Part shown: one piece after another, positions 1-7,744 of the stretch | Layout of the letters: each line of letters begins with the position of its first letter | Numbering within the stretch: position 1 is the first letter of the stretch | Assembly (NCBI GenBank): GCA_022340565.1 | Contig: JAJDNR010000077.1 | Coordinates: 1-44,845 of the forward strand | From: Desulfofustis sp. | GTDB lineage: Bacteria > Desulfobacterota > Desulfobulbia > Desulfobulbales > Desulfocapsaceae | DNA length: 44,845 nt | Direction of reading: 5' to 3' | Made by a program: the position numbers and the translations under genes | The notes under the pieces: model-generated | Told to the model about the DNA's origin: nothing | The model's database searches: none | What the model saw: only the letters and a program-made list of their open reading frames with translations

Positions 1-1
1 T

Positions 2-190
2 GCGGCCGGCCTCGACGTGTTCAACAACGAGCCGGACATCAACCCGGCCTACCGCGAACTTGACAATGTCTTCCTGATGCCGCACATTGGCAGCGCCACG
101 GCTGAAACAAGAGATGCAATGGGGTTTCGGGCGCTCGACAACCTCGATGCGATCTTTGCGGGGAAGCAGCCCCGGGATCGGGTAGCGTAA
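2..190 (+). CDS. D-2-hydroxyacid dehydrogenase, C-terminal fragment
   Basis: Only the last 62 codons lie in the window; the 5' part is cut off by the window edge. The reading begins AAGLDVFNNEP and continues with NVFLMPHIGSAT, the C-terminal catalytic-domain signature of NAD-dependent D-2-hydroxyacid dehydrogenases (glyoxylate/hydroxypyruvate reductase, D-glycerate or phosphoglycerate dehydrogenase group). The His in PHIGSAT is the catalytic acid/base of the family. The gene ends at a TAA and is followed by about 80 bp before the convergent thiamine operon. Substrate cannot be assigned from this fragment. No ACT domain follows, which argues against a long SerA-type enzyme. Confidence 0.85.
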   Translation, partial: AAGLDVFNNEPDINPAYRELDNVFLMPHIGSATAETRDAMGFRALDNLDAIFAGKQPRDRVA

Positions 191-269
191 TCAGAGGACG
201 GAAGACAGAGAAAAGCGAAACAACTAAAGTCTGTTCTCGGTTTATTATTTCCTGCCTTTTTCCCAAAGA

Positions 270-1226
270 TTATTGAATCTCCACCGCCCAGGTTTCCAGG
301 GGCGGGATTTCCTTGATGATATCCTGGTTTTTCAGGAACTCTGCAAAGCGCCGGTAGCGGTTCTGGTCCATAGCTCCCGGCCGCAGAGCGAAACGGGGGA
401 GGGTGTCGCGCCAGGCCCTGCGGTTCAGGTCGTCGTCGAGATCTTTGCGCTCGCCGGCAATGAACAGATTCCAGCTTTCGTCTGGGTGGTTTACCAGAAA
501 CTGCACCCCAGCTTCCAGGGCGTCGATGAATTTCCGCAGGGTGCTGCTGCCGAGATTGTTGCTGTTGGCAACGAGGATCAGTTCGTCATAGGCGGGGATA
601 CCATACTCTTCGACGAAAAAGGCCCGCCCCGGCCGGCCTTCGATATCCATCTGGTTCAGTTCGAAATTCCTGAAGGCGCCAATGACCGCATCCGCCTTGC
701 CGGTGAACAGTGACGGGGACAGAGAGAAATTGACGTTGATCAGTCTGACGTCATCCAGCCCGAGCCCCTCTTTTTCGAGCATGACTTTGAGCAGGATGGT
801 CTCGAAGCCCCCAACCGAGTAGCCGATCGTTTTGTTTTTCAGGTCGCCGATGGATCTGATGTCGCTGTCGTCCATTACAACCAGACAGTTCAGCGGAGTG
901 GCGATAAGGGTCGCCACCCGGACCAGCGGCAGACCTTCACCAACCTGCATATGATGCTGGTGCTGATAGGATACGGCCAGGTCGGCTTTGCCGGCCGCCA
1001 CCAGTTTGGGGGGATCGTTCGGGTTTGACGGTGCGATGAGTTCGACGTCGAGGCCGCGCTCTGTGAAAAACCCCTTCTCGAGCGCAACGAAGAGCGGGGC
1101 GTGGTCCGGGTTCACGAACCAGTCGAGGAGCACGGTGAATTTCTCACCGGCCTGCACCGGAGCAGTAACGAACAGCAGCGCAAAACCGAGCACGGCGGCC
1201 TGCATGAAAGAGGCGGTGTATTTCAT
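270..1226 (-). CDS. thiY: Thiamine-precursor ABC transporter, substrate-binding protein
   Basis: A 318-residue periplasmic binding protein of the NMT1/ThiY family. The start at 1226 is chosen because it gives a classic signal peptide (MKYTASF, a hydrophobic core, then APVQA cleavage) and overlaps the upstream permease stop by four bases (ATGA). The mature part begins with KFTVLLDWFVNPDHAPLFVA, the hallmark of pyrimidine-precursor binders, followed by an aromatic/His-rich SYQHQHHMQV segment that may line the pocket. A longer open frame exists upstream but lies inside the permease gene. It is the last gene of the riboswitch-controlled thiM operon, which supports import of hydroxymethylpyrimidine or formylaminopyrimidine. 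The exact ligand is inferred. Confidence 0.85.
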   Translation of the reverse strand: MKYTASFMQAAVLGFALLFVTAPVQAGEKFTVLLDWFVNPDHAPLFVALEKGFFTERGLDVELIAPSNPNDPPKLVAAGKADLAVSYQHQHHMQVGEGLPLVRVATLIATPLNCLVVMDDSDIRSIGDLKNKTIGYSVGGFETILLKVMLEKEGLGLDDVRLINVNFSLSPSLFTGKADAVIGAFRNFELNQMDIEGRPGRAFFVEEYGIPAYDELILVANSNNLGSSTLRKFIDALEAGVQFLVNHPDESWNLFIAGERKDLDDDLNRRAWRDTLPRFALRPGAMDQNRYRRFAEFLKNQDIIKEIPPLETWAVEIQ

Positions 1227-1975
1227 GGTGCGATTCCCTGTTTTGTTTCCCAGTAGATGATCCTGTCCAACAGATAGTCGATACTGAAATAAAGCATCAG
1301 CGAGGTCGCTGCAAGCAGGGTCAGCGCCGCAAACATTACATCGACCTGCATGCGGGCGTTGGCGTGCAGCATGTAAAAACCAAGGCCACCGCTCGAGCCC
1401 ACCCATTCCCCGACGATTGCCCCGATCGGCGCTACAGCGGTAGCCACCCGCAGCCCCGACGCAAACCCGGGCAGCGCCGATGGAATGATGATATGGCGCA
1501 GCGTGGCCGCTGGTCTTGCATCCATGATGCGGGCCAGATCCAGCAGGTCCGGGCTGGTCCGCCGCATACCCTGGTAAAATGATGCGGCAACCGGAAAAAA
1601 GATGATCAGTACGGCCATCGCAACTTTTGATGCCATCCCGTACCCGAGCCACAGAACCAGGATCGGCGCCAGTGCAAAAACCGGGATAGCCTGGCTGATC
1701 ACGAGAACCGGCTGCATCCACCGTTTCAGCAGCGGCGATACGACCATGGCCAATGCGCAGGAGGTGCCGAGCAGGCTGCCGATGAGTAGGCCGATAATGA
1801 TTTCGATCAGGGTCGTGTTCAGGTGCTTGAGCAGAACCTGCCAATGCTCGACGATGGCGCCTGCAACCGGCAGCGGACCGGGCAATATGAAAGGAGGTAT
1901 CCCGGTGATGAGCACCAGGATCTGCCAGCCACCGAGAAGTCCCCCAGCGAGAATGAGCAGCCGCAGGGAGGTCAT
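1223..1975 (-). CDS. thiX: Thiamine-precursor ABC transporter, permease
   Basis: A 250-residue inner-membrane permease of the binding-protein-dependent (SsuC/TauC/ThiX) type with several hydrophobic segments. The cytoplasmic EAA-type loop is visible around SFYQGMRRTSPDLLDLARIM, where it contacts the ATPase. The gene overlaps the ATPase gene upstream and the binding-protein gene downstream by four bases each, so all three are probably translationally coupled. It would pair with the neighbouring binding protein and ATPase to import a thiamine pyrimidine precursor. Confidence 0.88.
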   Translation of the reverse strand: MTSLRLLILAGGLLGGWQILVLITGIPPFILPGPLPVAGAIVEHWQVLLKHLNTTLIEIIIGLLIGSLLGTSCALAMVVSPLLKRWMQPVLVISQAIPVFALAPILVLWLGYGMASKVAMAVLIIFFPVAASFYQGMRRTSPDLLDLARIMDARPAATLRHIIIPSALPGFASGLRVATAVAPIGAIVGEWVGSSGGLGFYMLHANARMQVDVMFAALTLLAATSLMLYFSIDYLLDRIIYWETKQGIAP

Positions 1976-2739
1976 CGCTGATCCTCCTGCAGAAGCAATT
2001 GCAACAGCGGCCCGTAATGCTCGGAAGTCTCCGGGTTATCCGGCTGACGAGGCGGCGGCGAAGTGAGTTGGAGGCTGGTGATCATCCGCACCGGGGTTCC
2101 GCCCAGGATCACGATCCGATGAGCGAGCCGCAGGGCCTCCATGACGTCGTGGGTGACCAGCAGCGTGGTAGTGCCGCGGGTCATCTCCGCGGACAGGTTC
2201 TGCAGTTTGACCCGGGTCAGCGCATCCAGGGCGGAGAACGGCTCGTCCATCAGCAGGGCCGGGCGGTCTTCCATCAGGGTGCGGAGCAGTGCACAGCGCT
2301 GACGCATACCGCCCGACAAGGCACCGGGAAGGTCGTCTTCATGGCCGGCCAGCCGCGCCCTGGCGATTAGTTTTTGGGCTTTCCGTCGGACCGTATCGGT
2401 GATTTCACCGCGGAGCCGTGCACCGAGCATCACATTGTCGATGAGACTCATCCACGGCAGCAACAGATCGTCCTGTCCCATCCAGGCCACCTTGTTGGAT
2501 GATTCCGGTAAAAAGCTGATGCTGCCCTGCACAGTGAAATCGGCCGACCCGGAAATGAGCCGCAGCAGCGTCGATTTGCCGCAACCGCTCGGACCCAGGA
2601 TGCAGGTGGTCAAGCCCGCCTCGATGGCAAGATCGAGGCTGTCGAACAAGGTTTTCCCGGAATCGAAGCGAAGCCTCAGTCCGGATATGTTGATCGCCGG
2701 AGCGGTCACCGATCCTTCGCCTGGCCGGCCTGGTTTCAT
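1972..2739 (-). CDS. thiZ: Thiamine-precursor ABC transporter, ATP-binding protein
   Basis: A 255-residue ABC ATPase. Walker A GPSGCGKS lies near residues 49-56, followed by the signature LSGGMRQRC, Walker B LLMDEPFSALD and the switch His in VTHD. The ATG at 2739 is preferred because a good ribosome binding site (CTGGAG at 2745-2750) precedes it and the thiM stop lies just upstream. An alternative ATG at 2763 would overlap thiM by 22 bases. The protein energises the adjacent permease. Family members cover nitrate, sulfonate and taurine importers too, but the TPP riboswitch upstream points to a thiamine precursor. Confidence 0.88.
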   Translation of the reverse strand: MKPGRPGEGSVTAPAINISGLRLRFDSGKTLFDSLDLAIEAGLTTCILGPSGCGKSTLLRLISGSADFTVQGSISFLPESSNKVAWMGQDDLLLPWMSLIDNVMLGARLRGEITDTVRRKAQKLIARARLAGHEDDLPGALSGGMRQRCALLRTLMEDRPALLMDEPFSALDALTRVKLQNLSAEMTRGTTTLLVTHDVMEALRLAHRIVILGGTPVRMITSLQLTSPPPRQPDNPETSEHYGPLLQLLLQEDQR

Positions 2740-2741
2740 GG

Positions 2742-3548
2742 TCACTCCAGGCTGAGTCGGCATTCCGCCTTGAGGTCATAGGCAGTCAGTTGATAGAGCG
2801 CATCGAGCAGCGATATCATGAACGACCCAGGTCCTTCCGCGTTCTGGCCGGCCTTTTCTCCGGCCAGCCCGAAATAGGCCAGCCCGGTAGCAGCGGCGCT
2901 CAGCAGGTCGGGGTCGACCGCGGCGAAGGCGCCGATGATCGCCGTTGCAGCACAACCGGTGCCGGTAACCACCGGCATTAGAGAATGACCGTTGCGGACC
3001 CGGATCACCCGGACTCCGTCGGTTACGAAATCAACAGGACCGGTGATGGCAAGTACGGTGCCGAGCTCGCCAGCCAGGGCCATCGCGCTCTCCTCCGCCT
3101 CTGATACGGAATGGAGAGAATCTACCCCCTTGCTTTTCGAGCCTTCGTCCTGCAGGGAGAGGATTTCTGAGGCATTGCCGCGAACGATGGACACCCTGGT
3201 TTCGGCCAGGATTTTTCTGGCGGCCCCGGTACGCATCCTGGTGGCGCCCGCTCCGACCGGATCCAATACAATCGGGGTTCCCAGGTCGCTGGCCCTGCGG
3301 CCGGCCTTCAGCATCGATTCGACCACCGCATCGGTGAGCGTTCCGATATTGAGAACCAGTGCCCCCGCATAGCCGACCATTTCCTCCACTTCGTTTTCTG
3401 CATGGGCCATGACCGGTGAAGCCCCGGCGGCAAGCAGGACATTGGCGGTAAAATTGGTGACCACCAGATTGGTGATGTTGTGAATAAGCGGCTTTTTGAG
3501 GCGGATTTTCTCGAGGTTCTCAGCACATTTTACGGCGAGATCGGACAT
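2742..3548 (-). CDS. thiM: Hydroxyethylthiazole kinase
   Basis: Phosphorylates 4-methyl-5-(2-hydroxyethyl)thiazole, salvaging the thiazole half of thiamine. The 268-residue protein has the usual family length. Conserved blocks are HNITN (23-27), LDPVGAG (95-101), RGNASE (123-128) and the catalytic GTGC (196-199). A strong ribosome binding site (GGGAG) precedes the ATG. It is the first gene after the TPP riboswitch and is followed immediately by ABC-importer genes, so the operon appears to salvage thiazole and import the pyrimidine partner. ThiD and ThiE, needed to finish the route, are not in the window. Confidence 0.95.
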   Translation of the reverse strand: MSDLAVKCAENLEKIRLKKPLIHNITNLVVTNFTANVLLAAGASPVMAHAENEVEEMVGYAGALVLNIGTLTDAVVESMLKAGRRASDLGTPIVLDPVGAGATRMRTGAARKILAETRVSIVRGNASEILSLQDEGSKSKGVDSLHSVSEAEESAMALAGELGTVLAITGPVDFVTDGVRVIRVRNGHSLMPVVTGTGCAATAIIGAFAAVDPDLLSAAATGLAYFGLAGEKAGQNAEGPGSFMISLLDALYQLTAYDLKAECRLSLE

Positions 3549-3910
3549 GACAACTCCCGGTGTCGTTGATTCAGGTTTCGGCAGGAGGCGGAGTCCGATG
3601 CAGCGGCAGACAACCGGAGTAGCTGGGATCGGTGGAAGAACTGCGGCTCCCTACGCTGGTATTAGCCAGATCAGGTTCAACGGGTATTATCTCAGGCCCG
3701 CGGGCCACCCCTGCACTAACAACAATATGAGATCCTTATAAGGTCTTGAGACCCGGGTGTCAACCTTGTCCGACATCATCGAAACGGGAATGTTAACCTA
3801 CCTCCGCTTTGATTTTCGTAAGAACGTGCTTATCGGTTCGAAAAAAGGAAACGTGGATTCCCCGGGGTATTCCATTTTTCTGAAATACCTTAAGAATCAA
3901 GGAGCGATAT
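3549..3910. other. Intergenic region between thiM and a small-protein gene
   Basis: This 362-base stretch holds the TPP riboswitch (3641-3725) and, beyond it, the probable divergent promoters for the thiM operon (minus) and the small gene at 3911 (plus). I see no further coding sequence that can be defended. A minus-strand open frame here lacks family features and a ribosome binding site. Confidence 0.6.
3641..3725 (-). promoter_or_regulatory. TPP riboswitch (THI element) upstream of thiM
   Basis: Read on the minus strand, the segment contains the conserved thi-box landmarks in order: GCAGGGGTGGCC, a short GC hairpin, CTGAGATAATACCC, then GAACCTGATCTGGCTAATACC and AGCGTAGGGA. These match the pyrimidine-sensing and pyrophosphate-sensing arms of the TPP aptamer. 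It sits about 90-180 bases upstream of the thiM start, as expected for repression by thiamine pyrophosphate. Whether control acts by termination or by masking the ribosome binding site is not resolved. Outer boundaries are approximate. Confidence 0.95.
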
Positions 3911-4102
3911 ATGCTAGCAACGGATAAAATCGCCAGCGCCTTTGCAGCGATTTGTGAAGAAGTCGATAAGATCAATAAGGACAAACTGTCCCGCAAAGCG
4001 AAGAAACGCCTGAAAACCATCGTTTCGATCGCCAAACATCAGAGCGATATCAGAGGGGCCGGAACGGGCCATTGTCCGCCACACAAAAAGAGATGCTGCT
4101 GA
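3911..4102 (+). CDS. Small basic protein with a cysteine-rich tail (unknown)
   Basis: A 63-residue protein not recognised as any family. Support for its being real is a near-ideal ribosome binding site (AAGGAG at 3899-3904) seven bases before the ATG. The protein has an amphipathic, lysine-rich helical middle (EEVDKINKDKLSRKAKKRLK) and ends GHCPPHKKRCC, a His/Cys pattern that could bind a metal ion. No signal peptide or membrane segment is visible. Upstream are the divergent thiM operon and its riboswitch; downstream are 260 non-coding bases. Function unknown. Confidence 0.6.
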   Translation: MLATDKIASAFAAICEEVDKINKDKLSRKAKKRLKTIVSIAKHQSDIRGAGTGHCPPHKKRCC

Positions 4103-4363
4103 TCGGACGGCGGTGATCGGCCCGAGCCTCGTTCGCAGGATGCACCTTGAGGCGATAATCTGATCGTTGCCCGCCGGTGAATGAGCGATCGACGATGACG
4201 CGCAGGAGATATTTGGGAAGTGAGAACGGTTGTGTTAAGATGAACCATTGTCTTCCTGTCTGGGCAGACGGCCGTCAGGCCGGCTGTCCGGCGCACACGA
4301 TGCCGGCTGAATCGGTGTTCGAACGGCATCGCGGTTTATCCACATCAACTGGGGAGATCGACC

Positions 4364-4741
4364 ATGAGCGCTGTTCTTGCAGTCGCATTTACCGTGATGA
4401 TCCTGTGGCTCTTCATCCAGTTCGCCCGTCAAGAGTTCATCGAAGACTACTACGAGGACATCATCATCGATGTGGAGGGTCGTCTGGAATGGGCCCGCGA
4501 CCTGAGATGTTTTCCGTTCGGGATGAAATCACAGCTCGACATCAGCCGGGAACGCCTCGAAAGAGCCAAGCACCTGTGGCGGGAAAACCGCTGGCATCAT
4601 GCCTATGAAACCGCCCGCAAAGCCCAGGATGCGATGAACAGGGCCCAGGATCTCTACAGGTCTCTCTATGTGATCCCGAAAAACAGACGGGATCGGAGCC
4701 GATGTACCGTCGGGTCTGCACTTACCGGTGATGCCCGGTGA
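4364..4741 (+). CDS. Small membrane-anchored protein (unknown)
   Basis: A 125-residue protein preceded by GGGGAG at 4351-4356 and an ATG at 4364. Residues 1-20 form one hydrophobic segment (MSAVLAVAFTVMILWLFIQF), probably an uncleaved membrane anchor. The rest is a charged, Arg/Glu/Ala-rich helical region (for example ISRERLERAKHLW and YETARKAQDAMNRAQDLY) resembling a short coiled coil or TPR-like helix pair. I do not recognise a family. It is a lone gene, convergent with the methyltransferase downstream. Confidence 0.65.
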   Translation: MSAVLAVAFTVMILWLFIQFARQEFIEDYYEDIIIDVEGRLEWARDLRCFPFGMKSQLDISRERLERAKHLWRENRWHHAYETARKAQDAMNRAQDLYRSLYVIPKNRRDRSRCTVGSALTGDAR

Positions 4742-4765
4742 GTGCCGTCAGGAAACGGACCGCAC

Positions 4766-5536
4766 TCAGCAGTCATCTGTCTTGATTGCCAGGGTGCGGA
4801 TTCTCCGGTAGTCGGCAAACCAGGTTCCGTTCCGCAGCATATCTTCCGCCAGCTCTTTTTCAGCCAGCGCCAGACAGTGCGACATGTCCTGTTCGGATGC
4901 ATTGTCGAACAGCCAGCTGAAAAACATCACAACGAAGTTTTTCAGTCCGTCCGTGCCGCCTTTCAATTCCGTCGGTCTGTCGAACAGCATGGCCAGAGAG
5001 ACCTCGAATCCGTTGCCTTCGAGTAGGCGGGTATATTCGGATACCGACGGGTAGTAGAGGGAATGTTCTATGGCCGGGTAGCCCACCTTCCTGGTGTCCA
5101 GGATGGCGGTGAGGGTCGTGATGATTTTGCTCACGCAGCCCTTGCCGCCGAATTCCGCAACAAATCGCCCGCCCGTTTTCAAGTGTCTGTTAATATTCCG
5201 GATAACCAGCTCGGGTTCGGTGATCCAGTGCAGGACCGAGCTTGAAAAAACCGCATCGAATCGAACATCGAGATCGCATGTTTCCGCACTTGCGTGGATA
5301 AAGGAAATCTCCGGATATTTGCTTCGGGCTGCCCGAATCATCTCCACAGAGCTGTCGATCCCTATCACCCGTTTGCACGAGGCTGACAGCTTCCTGGTCA
5401 GATCGCCGGTGCCGCACCCCAGATCGAGTATCGTCTCATCTTTCTGGGGACTCAGCAGGGTGACGAGTTCACCACCGTATTCGGCAACGAAATCATGCTT
5501 GCCGTCGTAGAGGTCCGGGTTCCATTCAAATTGCAT
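4766..5536 (-). CDS. Class I SAM-dependent methyltransferase (Tam-like)
   Basis: A 256-residue methyltransferase with motif I LDLGCGTG at 37-44, the acidic residue ending strand 2 in VIGIDSS, and motif IV/post-IV around FDAVFSSSVLHWI. The W-N-P-D-LY start and the VLHWI segment resemble trans-aconitate and biotin-synthesis type methyltransferases, but the substrate is unknown. The window carries a second gene of the same architecture at 12252-13067. It stands alone, divergent from the selenoprotein-like gene. The ribosome binding site is weak. Confidence 0.85.
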   Translation of the reverse strand: MQFEWNPDLYDGKHDFVAEYGGELVTLLSPQKDETILDLGCGTGDLTRKLSASCKRVIGIDSSVEMIRAARSKYPEISFIHASAETCDLDVRFDAVFSSSVLHWITEPELVIRNINRHLKTGGRFVAEFGGKGCVSKIITTLTAILDTRKVGYPAIEHSLYYPSVSEYTRLLEGNGFEVSLAMLFDRPTELKGGTDGLKNFVVMFFSWLFDNASEQDMSHCLALAEKELAEDMLRNGTWFADYRRIRTLAIKTDDC

Positions 5537-5863
5537 AAGCCAGTTCTGCCCATGAGTGTTGTACTCGACTCTCTGTTACCGGGAATATCCGTCGAGTGAA
5601 TGACGTCTGATGCCGGGTACCGCCCGCTCAACACGATACGTCTGCATGATAATTTACAAGATCATAGAAATCCACAGCATCTAAAGGGATGAAAAGGTAT
5701 TGAGAGAAGATTTCTGGAGCTCGTCCTACAAAGTGGTATTTTATGCTGTACGTGCTTATACTAACAGATATGCTTTTTGCGTGCCTCGATATCGAGCGGT
5801 TTGAAACATGCAATCAACATCTAATTGATTATGATTCCCACGAGCATGCCATTCGTCCACACC
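5537..5863. other. Divergent intergenic region, AT-rich
   Basis: About 330 bases between the methyltransferase (minus) and the TlpA-like gene (plus). It is noticeably AT-richer than its surroundings and presumably holds both promoters, but I could not identify convincing -35/-10 pairs. The actual start of the TlpA-like gene may lie as far upstream as 5825. Confidence 0.4.
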
Positions 5864-6370
5864 ATGAGAGCCATACTTGCGGCAATGTTGATCAGTCTGC
5901 TGCTGCCCCTGTCCGGCCAGGCTCAATTCTGGAACCCCCCGGCGGCCCGCTACGAAGCACCCGATTTCACTCTCGCAGACCTTGGCTCAAACCAGGTCAG
6001 CCTTTCCGATTACCGGGGGAGGGCGGTGATCCTGCTGTTCTGGGCCACCTGGTGACCGACCTGCAGGAAGGAGTTGTCTTCCCTGGAAAAGCTGGCCTCA
6101 AGATACGACGAGGCAGATCTGAAAATCCTGCTGATCAATGTCGGAGAGGACAATGACAAGGTGGCCGCGTTCATGAGCGGCAGGGGTTATACCAATACCA
6201 CTTTACTCGATGTTGACTCAGAGGCGGCAAAAGCGTACCGGGCGATCGGTATTCCCATCGCCTATCTCGTTGATAAACATGGCATTGTCACCGACCGGCT
6301 GATCGGTTACGTCGACTGGAATTCCACTAAGATACGCTCGCTGCTCGACGGTCTGATCGGGGATCAATAG
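5864..6370 (+). CDS. TlpA/ResA-like thioredoxin-fold protein, probable selenoprotein (in-frame TGA at 6053-6055)
   Basis: An exported thiol-disulfide oxidoreductase of the TlpA/AhpC-TSA type. The upstream part has a signal peptide (MRAILAAML, hydrophobic core, SGQAQ) and the redoxin start YEAPDFTLADLGSNQVSLSDYRG up to LLFWATW. The next codon is TGA, followed without any frame change by PTCRKELSSLEKLASRY and the normal C-terminal half, including IPIAYLVDKHGIVTDRLIGYV. Homologues read FWATWCPPC, so TGA stands exactly at the first active-site Cys. Read as selenocysteine it gives a U-P-T-C motif and a 168-residue protein (Sec64). A hairpin at 6064-6085 fits a bacterial SECIS element. The start is uncertain (TTG 5825, ATG 5831 or ATG 5864); I chose 5864 because it begins the signal peptide. 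Alternatives are a nonsense pseudogene or a sequencing error, but both halves look intact. Confidence 0.8.
6053..6055 (+). other. Candidate selenocysteine codon (UGA)
   Basis: TGA in frame between FWATW and PTC of the TlpA-like gene. It replaces the resolving-pair Cys codon expected at the N-terminal position of the CxxC active site, the most reactive thiol of the thioredoxin fold and the position most often converted to Sec in known Cys/Sec pairs. Confidence 0.75.
6062..6086 (+). promoter_or_regulatory. Candidate bacterial SECIS hairpin
   Basis: Immediately downstream of the TGA, CAGGAAG (6064-6070) pairs with CTTCCCTG (6078-6085) with one bulged C, closing a seven-base loop GAGTTGT (6071-6077). 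An outer U-G pair can extend it. The loop begins with G and starts about 16 bases after the TGA, within the range and form known for bacterial SECIS elements (small apical loop with an early G, inside the coding sequence). Base pairing was worked out by eye; no folding energy was computed. Confidence 0.6.
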
Positions 6371-6436
6371 CATCTGACGATCATGCCGGCGGTGAGCTCC
6401 GGACGATTATCGGAAAGCTTCGCACGCGAAAGGGAC

Positions 6437-6473
6437 AACAGACTGAGGACAGCGGGGCCGTCGTCAGTCTGTT
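6437..6473. terminator. Inverted repeat between convergent genes, probable bidirectional terminator
   Basis: A perfect 10-bp inverted repeat, AACAGACTGA at 6437-6446 and TCAGTCTGTT at 6464-6473, lies between the stop of the TlpA-like gene (plus) and the stop of leuB (minus). The inner GGAC/GTC bases can extend the stem. There is no long T-tract on either strand, so termination efficiency is uncertain. Position between two converging genes is the main argument. Confidence 0.5.
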
Positions 6474-6491
6474 ATCGATAGTGAACCGCGT

Positions 6492-7580
6492 CTATTTGAG
6501 GATCTGTTCGACCACCAGGTCTCCCACTTCGCTGGTGGAATAGCCCATCTTACCGGCGGAGAGGCTCTTGAGCTTGTTCCCCGTCACCCATTTCACCCCG
6601 TCCTCGATTGCCGTTGCGGCCTCGGTCTCACCCAGGGTTTCCAGCATCATTGCACCGGCGCAGACGGCAGCCAGCGGGTTGATGATGTTTTTCCCAGTAT
6701 ATTTCGGGGCAGAACCGCCGATGGGCTCGAACATGCTGACTCCTTGCGGGTTGATATTGCCGCCGGCGGCGATGCCCATGCCTCCCTGAGTTTCGGCTCC
6801 CAGGTCGGTGATGATGTCGCCGAACATGTTGGAGGTCACCAGCACGTCGAACCATTCAGGGCTCTTTACCATCCACATGCAGGTGGCGTCCACGTGATAG
6901 TATTCCCGTTTGACGTCGGGGTATTCGTGCTCCCCGATCTCGTGAAATACCCGCTCCCAGAGGTCGAACACAAAGGTAAGAACATTGGTCTTGCCGACCA
7001 GGGCAAGTGTGTTATCGCTGCCCTTGCCGCGCGCCTTCTTGCCGAATTTCCTCGTGTATTCAAATGCGAAGCGCAGGCAGCGCTCGACCTGGAAGCGGTT
7101 GTAGACCATGCTCTGAACCGCCACTTCATGCGGGGTTCCCTTCATTGAGATGCCGCCGGTACCGGTGTAGATGCCGCCCGAGTTTTCCCGAACCACCACA
7201 TAGTCGATGTCATCCGGAGTCTTGTTTTTCAGCGGTGTCTCCACGCCGGGATAGAGCCGCACCGGCCGCAGGTTGATATACTGATCAAGCGCAAAGCGCA
7301 GGTTCAGCAGGATGCCCTTTTCCAGAATTCCCGGCTTGACATCGGGGTGCCCGATGGCTCCCAGGTAGATCGCGTCGAAGGTTTTGAGGTCGTCGACCGC
7401 CGTTTCAGGAAGGATTTCTCCAGTGCGTAGGTAGCGGTCGCCGCCGAAGTCGAAATCGGTCGTTTCCAGTTTGAAGCCGAAACGTTCGGCTGCTGCTGTC
7501 AGTGCCTTGCGGCCCTCGGTTACCACTTCAAGCCCGGTTCCATCGCCGGGGATGACGGCGATGCGGTAGGATTTAGTCAT
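6492..7580 (-). CDS. leuB: 3-isopropylmalate dehydrogenase
   Basis: Oxidatively decarboxylates 3-isopropylmalate in leucine biosynthesis, using NAD. The 362-residue protein carries IAVIPGDGTG at the N-terminus, the substrate Arg-rich segment LRFALDQYINLRPVRLYPG, VVRENSGGIYTGTGG, the metal-binding aspartates in NMFGDIITDL and the nucleotide-binding loop FEPIGGSAPKYTGK. The ATG at 7580 is chosen because GGAG lies six bases upstream; a GTG at 7592 is less likely. Related tartrate and isocitrate dehydrogenases share the fold; the ENSGG(I/L)Y pattern and length favour LeuB. It follows serB by 164 bases on the same strand, and no other leu gene is in the window. Confidence 0.88.
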   Translation of the reverse strand: MTKSYRIAVIPGDGTGLEVVTEGRKALTAAAERFGFKLETTDFDFGGDRYLRTGEILPETAVDDLKTFDAIYLGAIGHPDVKPGILEKGILLNLRFALDQYINLRPVRLYPGVETPLKNKTPDDIDYVVVRENSGGIYTGTGGISMKGTPHEVAVQSMVYNRFQVERCLRFAFEYTRKFGKKARGKGSDNTLALVGKTNVLTFVFDLWERVFHEIGEHEYPDVKREYYHVDATCMWMVKSPEWFDVLVTSNMFGDIITDLGAETQGGMGIAAGGNINPQGVSMFEPIGGSAPKYTGKNIINPLAAVCAGAMMLETLGETEAATAIEDGVKWVTGNKLKSLSAGKMGYSTSEVGDLVVEQILK

Positions 7581-7744
7581 GATGGTCTCCACGTTGAATG
7601 GTTTCTAGATGTCCCTGGGACGTTGCAAACCGGTGATTTTACGGGCACGCTCGTCCCCCGTCAAGGATTAAGATGTGTTTCCGGTCTGACCCGGCCCGGT
7701 CCGGCGAGAAGTTTTCCCATTATCCCGGAGCATTGCACGTCCGA

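Noticed and set aside
1227-1844. N-terminal extension of the thiamine substrate-binding protein
   Set aside because: The extension overlaps the permease gene in another frame, has no family sequence, and would hide the signal peptide that starts at 1226.
3793-4035. An 80-codon minus-strand frame opposite the small Cys-tailed protein
   Set aside because: It has no ribosome binding site, while the plus-strand frame has AAGGAG at the right distance.
4088-4150. Possible Sec read-through of the TGA ending the small CC-tailed protein
   Set aside because: The continuation (SDGGDRPEPRSQDAP) shows no conserved context and no SECIS-like hairpin was evident.
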